Assembly (NCBI GenBank): GCA_023897205.1
Contig: JAHWDD010000001.1
Span: 930,001 to 994,000 of the forward strand
Length of the DNA: 64,000 nt
From: Exophiala sp. HKRS030
Taxonomy: Eukaryota > Ascomycota > Eurotiomycetes > Chaetothyriales > Herpotrichiellaceae
Direction: 5' to 3'
The first letter of the stretch is position 1; each line of letters starts with the position of its first letter. A model generated the notes under the pieces. The model worked only from the letters and a program-made list of their open reading frames with translations, was not told where the DNA came from and did no database searches. Below are positions 1 through 10,973 of the stretch, one piece after another. The translations under genes and the position numbers were made by a program.

Positions 1-931
1 ATTCTACGACGTCGCTATCGAGTAGTTCTTTGTCATGAATAAATAGGTCTAGAGGCCAATATGCAGATGCGATCTCAACGTGCTCCAATCAATAAGAAGG
101 CTACTCCATACCTGGTGACCCATGACCGGTGAGGCGAGGTGAGCAAGGGCGGCATCACCCTGTTTCCTGATCGGGGTTGAAGGTGTGAGCTTGGCACAAA
201 GCGGGCAGATGAGTTATTATATTATGACTGACCAAAGCAAAGGAGCCTAATTGCGTAGAATTCGTCAATAAATTATTGTCAGACTGTCATAGTTTTCTAA
301 ATAGGACTGCCGCCTACCTGCGCCTGCGCTCAACTTTGACCACCGCATACTCGTATGTGCATCTTTGCATCTTCCCTTACATCATATAACTTCACAATCT
401 GCATTCGCCCCTCGATCAATCGACTGCCTGCCTCCCGGACCAAGTGTTCCTGCTGTCTCTGCCGACGAAGTCACTCCCGACTTGGCCGTACCTGCCGTAC
501 ACCTCCTCTGCTCGTCGAGACACCGCCTCACATCTTCAGCCGACGCCCAGCGTGCGCATTTGCTCAGCGCACACAGCTCCCGCCACGACGGACATCCCTC
601 TCGTAAATCCGAAAGCAGTCTGTTGCCCAAGTGCCCCTTTCCCGGGCGTTTTCTCCTGTTGATTGGTTCCCGTCGTTTTGGTTTTGCTCATGCTTCGAGA
701 TCCATCAACTCACACCTGATCGCAGTTGCATTCGCGGCAACTGACTTGTCCTCGTACTTTCCTCAAGAATACATCCGTCGCTCGAGATGTTTTCGGTTTT
801 GTCTCTATCATATCAAGCTTGGGTAGCACATTCTGATATCAGCCGCACGCTGATATTAATGTGCTAAAGATTTATTTTCTTCTGTCTGTTTTCGTTTCTT
901 TTCATACGAATGGCTTGTATGGCCATCCGGC
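1..931. other. Left-edge intergenic and probable 5' leader
   Basis: I see no convincing gene here. Open frames around 355-826 overlap one another on both strands and have the Ser/Pro/Arg-rich composition of translated pyrimidine-rich DNA. The stretch 380-830 is C/T-rich, as fungal promoters and 5' leaders often are. It probably belongs to the upstream region of the F-box gene that starts at 932. Confidence 0.5.
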
Positions 932-3900
932 ATGGATTTTACCACTTCGTCGCATCACAGAGATGCAAAACTTCCTGGGAAAAGGACATGGACTCCAGGA
1001 ACCCCTGATCGATCTGCGGGCAGTCCGTTATCTAAACCATTGTCAGGTGAACATGCATCGATCATCCAGACAAGTGATGATACTCTGCCCAGGAAGAAAA
1101 CCAAGCTCTCCTCTCCGCTGCCGGTGTCTTCTCCACCACGGCCGGGAGGCGAGTTGTCCCGCACTAGGCGGAAGGTGGAGGATTTACCGGACAAAATCTT
1201 GCGGCATATTTTCATGTTTCTTCATCCTGTCACCCTGGGGCGATTGATTCGTGTCAATCGCCGTTTCCATTCGTTGCTTGACCCCAGCGTCCCCTTGCAG
1301 GAAGACCTGGCTCCAACGAGCCAAATTGCATTGCAAAGTCAGGATAAAATTTGGGCTGCGTCCAGAAGACGGTTTCTGCCAGGCTTCCCAAAGCCCTTGG
1401 AGAAGTTGACAGAGTTGGACATGTGGCGACTCATTCGAGGCCGGTCATGCCAATTCTGTCATGCTGCATCCTCAAAAGAGCGATCGGAGACTTCAACATC
1501 TCCTTGGAGCGCCGGTCCCGGACCAGTGGATGTACGTACGATCTGGCCATTCCGCATAAGAAGTTGTGGCAGATGCTTAGAGAAACGAATTGTCAAGGTG
1601 AGCTGGTGGTAAATGTTGATACTGGGCACCACTGACCCCGTTAGGAAACGGAAGTACTGATCACAGGCTCCTCCGTCCTCCTACCTGCCTTGGCCTATGC
1701 TATATTGACTTCCTCATTGGACTATGTTCCCTCAACACTGCTCGAGCGAACAGCGCCGCCTTCTCATGTTCAGCTTACCAAGTACTATCTAAAAGCTCAT
1801 CTCGAAGAAATGCAAGCCGAGCGTGGTAACGTCCAGGCACTCGGGACTGCTGCCTTGGAAGAGTGGTACAAGGGGCTGGAAAGCTTGGGGAGAGATAAAC
1901 TTTTGGATGCTGCAAAATTAGAGCAATGGGAACTTCAAGGCGGTCCCTCGAAGATCGCCGTACCCGTAGCGGATAGTGCTTTCGATACTATCCAATCGAC
2001 CGAAACACCTGTGGCTCGGGATCGTCCGTTTCCTGCACGCGCCCAACCAATGCAGGTAAACCAACCGACAACTTTGCCACCATCTATATCGGGGGGCTTG
2101 TCTCCCAGTTCAGGCTCTATGGAGATCGACACAAGTAGTAAGCGCTTTTCCTTGATTCGAGGAGAGATGGCGATTTCTGAATCGCTCCCCAAGTAGAAAT
2201 CTCTGACTAATTACACGTTCGCAGGGCCGCACACTGCTACATCTTTCCGAAATCTTTCAAAGCAAAAGACCGAGAAGAGTAAGGATGAGGCAGAGCAGGT
2301 CAAGCTCACACGCCGGGAAGCAATCGAACAGCGGTGCCTGGCCATGAAACCACCTATAATGCCAGCAACTCTGGCCTTCATGGAAGCTTTCAAGGCTTCG
2401 ATTAAAATCGCCATGCCGCTCAACGAGAATGCTTGGGAAATATTAAAGCCACGTCTCCTCGCGCAACGTGCCGCTGCAGAACGTGAGGAACGACGTCAAA
2501 ATGCTGCCTCCATGAAGCCCGACGAACTTGAATTGTTTGAGCAGGAGCAACATGTAGCACAAGAAAACGAAGCGAATATGTGGTCTGAACTGAAAATTCC
2601 TTCCCGAGACAGAATTCAACAATACGCTCGCGATTTTATTCGCCAAACCTGGTCGGACGGTCGGGGTGTCACCAAAGCGACAGCTAGCAAGTTTGCAGCC
2701 GAGGTACTTTGTCATGTACGCCAGCGCTTTGGTGAAGACCTTGCAGGCGAAGACAGAATGCTTGCGCTGAAAGGAACAGCATTTCCACAAGATTCCGAGT
2801 CCCTGCTGTCTCGAAGGTTAAAGTTGAAGGACATGAAGTGGACGTTCGATGAGCTGGTCAAACCACATACTGAACGTTTCGGTAAAGACCTGTTCCTGTG
2901 CCGCGTGTGCGATAACACGCAGAAGTTGTTCCCGTTTGAAGCAGTCATTCAACATTATGCTGCTAAGCACACTCACGAGCTAAGTCACGGCAATGCTGTT
3001 GTTTACTGGGATGCCGACTGGCCGGTTGATCCGCCTTTTGATCCCTCTCCAAACATCCCGTGGGTACAGGACCAGAATCGCAACCTTCAACAGCAGGCAC
3101 AACATCAAGGGCAGTCACCTGCCTGGCAACCTCCGAATAGCATGCGAAGTAGACCGCAACAAAAGGTCGCGGTCCAAAATCCCGCGGTCGATGTCACTAA
3201 CCTGATTGTTGAATACTGGCGCAGGACTGATGGCATTTGGGACCTTTCCAATCCAGTCCGACTTTACGTTATCATCCACCACGTTAGCTCGAGGTTCAAG
3301 CGGATGTTCAACTTCGAACTTGGACTCCCGCTGTTTCGAGATGTTTCATTTAATCGATCCGAGCTGTTCTTTTTGCGCAATTTGTCCGGACTCCGTTGCG
3401 CGATCTGTGCCGAGAACTTGCGATCTATACCGAGCCGACAGGGTGAAGGCAGTGGAATTGAGCATGACGTTCCAAACTTACTGAGCCATTTTCAATCTGC
3501 TCACTACGACCTAGATGCGTCGAGTAGCAACCTCAGTTTGCATGGAGTGTCCCAAAGACCAGGCAACGGCGTGCAGGGTTTGGTTTGGACGAGGGATATG
3601 ATCCTACTTCCGAGCAGTGCGGCGATAATGGCTCTGCGGCACTCACGAGGCATTGATGATGACAAACTTCAGGTCATTGCTGAAGCCTTTCCTAATTACT
3701 TTTCGGAAGCGTCACCATATGTCAGTATGGGACAGCATACTGCTCCGCTAATCGACGCAGCCCCATTGCCTGTTCCACATTTTGCGGGACCACTGCCGCC
3801 TCGAACACGCAATATCAGTGCTTATGACAGGGGCGCTCAGCCACACATGGCGCGCTCAGAAGAGTCCTTCAACGCCCCAGAAGACGAATACGATCTTCAT

Positions 3901-5160
3901 AGACGTGGGCATCTGGCGCTCCACAGACACCCTATGGAGGGTCGGGCTGTTGTTCCTCCCCTACCACTCGATCTGCTTGAGCACAGAGCCGCGACTTCAG
4001 CTGTCGAAAGATACCCGTCTCGTCAGGAATACCCTTCCAGAGTATTCGAATCTAGCCCTGCTTGGGAGACGCGCAATCGACAAGGACCCCTTTCCCGAGA
4101 CTCCATGGTCTACTCGTATGAAGACGAATCATCCAAATGGGGGTCATATCGGGAGCCCTTGACCGCTTATAGTGAAACCACCATCTCCGAAGCTCGACCT
4201 AATAGCAAAGCTGGAAGTCGACATTCGTTCCAGTTGTCAGCGCCCTCGCAGCACTCCGCACCACAAGATTCTTTGGGTGACGATCGTGGGTCGACTGCAG
4301 CAGAGGAATTCCTCGCAAATTTTGACCCGATGGCAGCTCAAGGTACCGCTGAAATTGGAGGGCCCAGCGGCGCCTCGTTTGCGACGCGCAACGGATCGCG
4401 ACCTCCGGAAACGCTTGGCTCTAGACCGAGCACAGGGCTTTCTAGGAATCAAATCTCCCATCGTCCATTGCTTGATGCAACTGGTGGAAGTGACGGATCA
4501 TCACAGCGAATGAAGACACCCGCGCTAGCAATGGTCGAGAGTGGCAGAACGGCGTTGGACGATTATGACCGAGCCCAGCCTGGTAGCTATGAAATGGCGC
4601 CTCATCTGCGGTCTGCATTCTATCTCCCTACGGGCCGGACCGGACATGGTGACTATCTTGATGACTTTCCCGCGGTGCAACATCGAACCCACCAGGACGA
4701 TGGTCTCAGGGAGGTGATCGAGCGAGGACCAGCACCTGCTGAACCCCTAATAGGAGCTCGTTACCACCCTGAGAATAGATACGCGCGTCGACTCAGACGG
4801 TATGAGCCATCTGTGGAAGTGTCTGGACAAGGATATCGTTATCCCGCAGAAGAAGCTCCCACACGGTACGTTGAGGTCCGAGACGACAGACGCCCATATT
4901 ACATCGAGCACCAACGATACATTGATGAAAGGTTGCCGGCCGATGAAGTTGTGCGCCTCGGTGCCCGAGATGCCGGCGCCGGTGATGGCGGTTACCGTAT
5001 GCGCTATCATTATGAGGGACATGCGTTTCCTTCAGCCACTGAGCGCTATCGCGTGATTGAGCCTATGGACGAGCCCGGTCGAGACCATGCTGCGGAGGAT
5101 GATGGCCGTGGAGTCATGTACGAGGCCCAATACCAGAGACGTCGCCATGAAGCACCTTGA
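932..5160 (+). CDS. F-box protein with C2H2-like zinc fingers
   Basis: Three exons (932-1597, 1645-2137, 2225-5160; introns 1598-1644 and 2138-2224) join in frame to about 1364 residues. An F-box lies near residues 82-118, where the motif EDLPDKILRHIF opens it. A four-cysteine CxxC/CxxC pair follows near 172-218 (CQFCH and CGRCLE). Two C2H2-like fingers follow near 612-640 (CRVC with HYAAKH) and 775-815 (CAICAE with HFQSAH). The last 500 residues are charged and low in complexity, rich in Arg, Tyr, Glu and Pro. F-box proteins usually recruit substrates to SCF ubiquitin ligases through Skp1, so a ubiquitin-ligase adaptor role is inferred. The fingers could bind nucleic acid or substrate. I do not recognise a named orthologue. 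The ATG at 932 was chosen because it opens the frame carrying the F-box; an upstream exon cannot be excluded. Confidence 0.8.
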
Positions 5161-8100
5161 TTCCGTCAAGAGCTTTGCAAACGGTGCTTCCAGGCTCTTT
5201 CATCATGGTCAGAGGAGCAAGTCGTTGAAAGTACAAAGGCGCGGCGAATGGGTTTGTCATGGTTTGTGGCCATGGGGGAATCCGCACCCTCGAAACACAG
5301 GCTCGAATGCCGAAGCTGGAAAAGTTTCCTTGTGATTGATTTAACATGATACCCCCTTCTGTACTCGTTATCGGTTCTATATGGTGTAGCGTCTTTTCAC
5401 CGCCCTAGAGTGCTCCTTTGAATAATACTACTTTTCGCCATATATTGTTGACGGGAAGTTGAGCATGTGTTTTTGGCCGACAGCTGGGCGTTGCTCTCAA
5501 ACAAGCCCCCCAAATCTTTCTGCGCCCTTGTGCAATGAAGCAGATGTGTTTTCGGGGGGATTCACACCCTCGCTTCTATGACGCCAAAAAGTGCAATGGT
5601 GTGTAGGCTTAAACCGGTTGGGGAAAATGATATGGCCCATGTTTGCACGTGGGCACAACGCATGAACAGCACGCACTGCGCGGTTTTTAGGCTCGGTGTA
5701 ATATGCGAAGGTGCCCAATGTGAGGCGCACGATGCATAATTCCACACCGTTTCTTCTTTCTGTATTCTTCCGTATCACAGTAGCTACGCTAGGCAAAACA
5801 AAAACGGTCCCCACATCACTCCCCGGCCTTTGCGCGATTGTCGAAGTGACGACAAGGATTCGGGTATTCCGAACATCGATCATACCATACATCATCACTT
5901 TGGGCGGAAATTTTTTGACATTTGGACTGTGTGACGGAGAGAAAGACATGGGGGGTGGGCGGTGGCCAGGATAGTGAAAAGGCGGGATGTTCTGGGCGAC
6001 AACACCACAGGTGGCCGGGGGGTGAATAGCCAACCCACCATTCATGCCTACAAGCGAAAAAGTAGGGGCTTTCGGACTCGGACTCGAAATCGCGCTTATG
6101 CAAGACACAGGTGGGAGGGTTTCGAAGCAAACTCATTTCACGTCGACTCGGTAATATTGAAGAGAGAGTCCTTCGGGTGATGGACAGCCATTGGCAATAC
6201 CACACGAACTTGTCTCGCTTGTGACGTTTCCCCCGGCGTTTCAGTTGATTCGGTGAAGGTGAATGCGTCATTGCTGCTTCATGTGACAAATGGCTGTAAT
6301 GGAGTACTTGTTGCTGGTTGGTGACTGTGTCACTACCTGACATGGCGGAAATTTGAGGGAGTACCACCGTCGTTGTTGTGGTGTATTTTCAACCCCCTTG
6401 ATGGGTTTTATGTGCGTAAGACAGGGACATTGGAACTTTGGTTTCTGGATCGTAGTACAAGGAGGAGGAGGATAGCAAAATAGGCGCCTCATTTCTTTGC
6501 ATTTCCGGACACTTCGGTGCCAAAGGGAATGGCGGTGGCTTCACCGCGAGGTTTTATTTAGGACCGCTTTTGCCCCTTCCCTCTCGTCTGTTTAGGGTAC
6601 GGGGAGTACGGAGAGTATGGAGTATATCCAGGATGTTAGGAGTCGTGAGAATACGGAATTGCAGGCTGGCCTTTTTGAGCCTCCTCTACGGAGTATCACT
6701 ATTACCATCGAAGAAAAAGGAGGTCGACGTGATCAAAGATTCCCAAGGAAGGGCGGTCACTCAACGTTCGAGAGTACAGGGTATCCAGTATTTTGTTCTT
6801 CCCGATTACCTTACCAAGCAAGGATGATCTAGCCAGCCATCTTGAAGTCGGACTTGGGAAGATGGGTTCAACGCGAACGCACACCGCTGTGGTTGACGAT
6901 GTATGGCTCGATTAGGTATTTTGAAAGCGAAAGTGAACTCCCGTACGTACGGAGTACCAGGGGTATGGGTTCGGGTGAGGCTGATGGCTTGCATATGAAG
7001 CGTGCCATGACATGGGATATGAAGAGAGGCAGTCAATCAGATTGTATCCCTACTGGAGTATCTAGTGAGTGCAAGGGTATTGCGTCTCAAGGTGATTGAC
7101 AATACGGACACTCCGTACTCTGTACGTGATGCGGTGAGTAAATAGTGTGATGATTGATGCATCTTGAAAGTGTCCAATCCCCATTATGAAGTTGTGTACG
7201 TACGAGCAACCGTATGTACCTTATTTTTATTTCTTTACGAGTTCATCCTCAAGTGGTCAACGCACAGACTGAGAATGTTGATGCTACGAACATGTACTCC
7301 GTATAGTAGGGTAGACGGAGTAACACCTACTCGTATTCGTATTCGCACTTGTGCATTCGCTGTGGCTGTTCTAACCCTAAAAGCGACTTCGCCCGGGGGT
7401 CTCTCTCCCCCAGCCTCCCCTACTACAGTACAATTACAGTACAATCACAGTACAGTATCGGTACTCGGGACTGCTCCGTACTCGTACATATCACTACAAA
7501 TTCTTTGCTCAATATAGGTACCGAATACGGAGTAGTATTGTATTATTGTATTAGACGTAACCAATACATAGTATCCAGTATTGTCCATAAGTGCCGACAA
7601 GAAGTAATTCTCCTCCTCCTCCCCCCTCGGACCAACCATTTTTGTCGCTCTTCTCCTACTCTGTACTCCGTACCTCTCTCCCACCACCCACGAACCACAC
7701 CACCTACTGGTACCGTCCATTCAACTCTCTATCCTGTCCATTCACATCGTCTGGTGTTTGTTGGCATTTTATCCAGTAAAAGCCTCTAGTACCGAGCCTT
7801 TACGGAAACATCCTCCCTCGTAAGTGGTCGGCTTCCTGATTTGATGCGGTGGTCCTCACTACCGACTAAACTGACTGGCAACAGACGCCGACTAAAACTT
7901 CCGCCTATCCAATCGCTCGTCCTGCGGCAGGCAGAGCATCCATTTCATTCGTCTCGCTGCTTTCCCACCTCCGCCTTACTACCTAGGTATCGGCACAAAG
8001 GTGCATCAATCATGTATGTTGACACTCTCTCACACACGCACAAACACGACCTACCACCACCCTAGATCTCGATACGAGTTCGGGCCCATCTGGTCAATAG

Positions 8101-8608
8101 ACAATAAGCATTTCTTCTGGCTGACTAGACTTGCAGCAGACCGTCCCGCCCCTCCCCAGTCGCGACATCTGCGTCTGCATCTGCATCTGCATCCGCCTCC
8201 TGCAGCTGTCCGTCCCGATCCTCGTCGCAAACGCGTCCCAAAACCTGCGCTGTACACATCCACCCGCGCCGAGTCTCTGGCTGTCGCTTCCTCTGCCACA
8301 GACAATTCGTCATTCGTGCCTCGTGGTAGACCGCCTCGATTCGCACTCGCCCCGTTCTTCTCTCACCCTGCAACCCCCGTCCACCCACTCGCCCTAGAGG
8401 GAGTCCGCTGGGGGAAGGAAGCCTGCCGACCGGAAATCATTTTGGGCACAAACAGCGCAAGAGAAGGCGATCGTCTGACCAACAGGTCTCCCCCCAAGTG
8501 ACGCAGGCCAGCATTAGGCACTCTGCGTCAGTGTGTGACGTGGTCAAGGTTAGCCAAACATTCTCTCGCCTTGCCATCCGGCCGCTGCGGCTATCCTGAA
8601 ACTACATC
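5161..8608. other. 3.4-kb gene-free region with TACGGAGTA repeats
   Basis: No coding region is supported. The longer open frames (for example 5497-6108 and 5816-6367, minus strand) have no recognisable domain and overlap on several frames. From about 6.6 to 7.7 kb the 9-mer TACGGAGTA or its complement TACTCCGTA recurs at 6687, 6950, 7295, 7526 and 7664, with near matches at 6604, 7110 and 7473. From 7.6 to 8.6 kb the top strand is strongly C/T-rich, including a short TGCATC hexamer repeat near 8168-8190, as expected for a long promoter or 5' leader of the HAP3 gene at 8609. Confidence 0.5.
6600..7680. repeat. Dispersed TACGGAGTA/TACTCCGTA motif cluster
   Basis: Five exact copies of the 9-mer occur within about 1 kb (6687-6695 and 6950-6958 as TACGGAGTA; 7295-7303 as TACTCCGTA; 7526-7534 as TACGGAGTA; 7664-7672 as TACTCCGTA), plus several one-mismatch copies. 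Further exact copies occur at 12686, 18800, 42595, 56138 and 62931. Every copy I found lies outside the coding exons. The role is unknown; a protein-binding site or a replicating short element are both possible. Confidence 0.7.
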
Positions 8609-9917
8609 ATGTCGACCTCCCCACCCAAGGAGCCCGATGTCGAACAGAGCGCACAGTCTGGCGAAGAGCAGGATCATATGGATCGCGAACAAGAAGGACA
8701 AGCTGGCACCGGTCTGGGTGATTTCGAGGTCAAGGAGCAAGACCGATGGCTACCCATTGCAAATGGTTGGTGCTAATTCTCTTTTTTTCCTCTTGTCAAA
8801 ATTCCCTTTGGTCGTGTCTTGTGTTCCTCCCGCCCCGTGCGACGAAACCTCTGCTATGGCCGCAGCCATTTGATTTGTTCGACCCTTGCGTCACAGTCAT
8901 GCGTCTCTGCGTGCCGCCAGGAACGCTGCTTGACCCCTCTGTGCGAATCCGAGTGTGCGACGCTGCACCTTCTCTTTAGCCAGGCTCACCTCATTCGTTC
9001 GTGCTCCTCCTCTTCTCGAACCATGATTTGCATCGCAGCTCTGCCTGGCGCTGACTGGTGCGGTACCTGGACCACTCGGAGTACTCTGGCCATACTGCTG
9101 TTCAGCGAGACTACAACTCTCTGACCATGTCGGCGGACCTGGATCCCAGACGTCCACCGTCGTCCCGCCATCATGGCGCGCGCTCACTGCCCTCATTGTC
9201 TGTTTCTGCTTCAGCCATGTCCGATGCTAACATCAGAAACTTTGCGCCAGTTGCCCGAATCATGAAACAAGCCCTCCCCGACAACGCCAAAATCGCCAAA
9301 GAGGCCAAAGAGTGCATGCAGGAATGCGTCAGCGAATTCATCAGCTTCATCACCAGCGAAGGTACGTCGGAGCAACCAAAAACCTCCTTCCAGAAGGGCG
9401 TCGGGCATTTTGACTAACGTTGCACAGCATCCGAAAAATGTCAACAGGAGAAGCGCAAGACGGTCAATGGAGAGGATATCCTATTTGCCATGACCTCGCT
9501 GGGGTTCGAAAACTACGCAGAGGCTCTCAAGATCTACCTGTCCAAGTATCGCGAAGTAAGTTTGGTGTCCCTCCCCGCTCCTCCCTCCTTCTCCTTTGTC
9601 ACTTCGACGGGGTATTCAGTCTGAACATTCGAACTGATTGGGATGAGACCCAATCCACAAGGGGCGAGAATCAGGCCAGACCTACCAGCAGCGGCTACGG
9701 CGGTCCCGTCGGCGGGGGCAGTGGCGGCGGCGGCAGTGTCCAGGGCTCTGCCTCCGCCTCCGGCGCTGCAGGCTTCACCGGGCAAGCCGAGAATGCCAGC
9801 GAACTATTGAATCCGACCCACGGCTTGAACTCGAACGAGAACGAAGCAACCAACGCGTACGGCTACCCCAGCGCCGTGTCCACCGGCCACAATGGCATCT
9901 CCAACGACAACTTTTAG
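8609..9917 (+). CDS. HAP3: CCAAT-binding factor subunit HAP3/NF-YB
   Basis: Four exons (8609-8765, 9251-9361, 9428-9555, 9648-9917) encode about 221 residues. Residues from about 46 on form the NF-YB histone fold: [18 protein letters not shown], then [32 protein letters not shown] and [13 protein letters not shown]. This is a near-perfect match to the family core. NF-YB dimerises with NF-YC (HAP5) and binds CCAAT boxes together with NF-YA (HAP2); in fungi the complex also works with HapX in iron and redox control. The C-terminal tail is Gly/Ser-rich with no clear domain. The first intron (8766-9250, 485 bp) splits the Val codon in the core motif and is far longer than the other introns here. 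All junction phases agree. Confidence in the identity is very high. Confidence 0.96.
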
Positions 9918-10973
9918 TGCAAGTCCAGTCCGTCCAGTCCAGGAGACACAAAAAAAAGTCTACAAGACTAAAAAGAAAGTGAAGGTGGTTACGGGTCAGC
10001 AAGTGATCAGGGTGTACCATCTGACTGTTGCCTCGGGCACGGTCTTTGGGGAATGCCAGGTCAGGTAGAGCGATGGACAAGCTGGGAGAAAAGACGAGAG
10101 TGAATAGACAGGAGGTCGAGGTCTCTTTTGTTTCTGTGCCTGCTGATTGTACATGAGAGGAAGAAAGTGAATGAAACCATACAGGGATAGCAAGGAATGG
10201 ATGAATGGATTTGGAAGGTATAAAAGGGGGCTGTCTGACTATGGCAAGATTTCACTACGCACTTGGGCATGGGGTTGGACGAAACCATCATTTGATACTG
10301 GAAGAGTTATCAAACTGAGATCGAGGACGAGTATGAAATATTTGGTTGAGATTAGTAGCTGGAATATGAGGAGTTGTTTTTACTATGATCTGACACGGTA
10401 TGGTAGCTGATACAAATACCTGCGCTGACGTTGCATGTGTCTCAGTCTGTTCGGAAGCCGTAGGGGCCGGTAAAGCCGGAGTAGGAGATACTTTGCCCTA
10501 CATACGTTTCATTGTTGATGGATATGTTGTCGCAGGGGACAGATACGTGCACACGCCCTTACGATGGCAGATTATGACGCATCGGGACTGGCTCGGTGGC
10601 GGCACGTGCATTGGAGTCATGTGATTGGTGGATGTGGACACGGCGCAGCCGATGATAAGCAGATAGCCGACGTCAAGCGCAGTTTTCCTTTATCGACGCC
10701 CTTGATCGCGTTCCATTTACATAATTTCCAGGTGATATGATGTGTGTCTTTTTTTCAGTCACAGGATCATTTTACTGATCGCTCTTTCGTTCAGGGACAT
10801 TGCAGGGGTGTTCAGCATTGAAAACATCCAGATTTGCCGCTTTCTCTTAATTGTCCAGCAGGTTGACCTCTCTTTGAGCATTGCAGAGCATACTAATCCT
10901 AATACGAGGACTTTTGGTCTACACTTTGCACCCTATTGGAACATCTTACTTGCTTCCAGACGAGCCTCACAAC
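9918..10973. other. Intergenic, HAP3 3' side and aminotransferase promoter
   Basis: No coding sequence is supported. The left part, with an A-rich stretch near 9950-9980, is likely the HAP3 3' UTR. The right part precedes the aminotransferase. Short open frames here have no recognisable content. Confidence 0.5.

Noticed and set aside
365..826. 153-codon frame upstream of the F-box gene
   Set aside because: Pyrimidine-rich leader-type sequence with competing frames on both strands and no domain.
5497..6367. Overlapping minus-strand frames of 203 and 183 codons
   Set aside because: They overlap in different frames, lack domains, and show Pro/His/Ser-rich composition typical of translated intergenic DNA.
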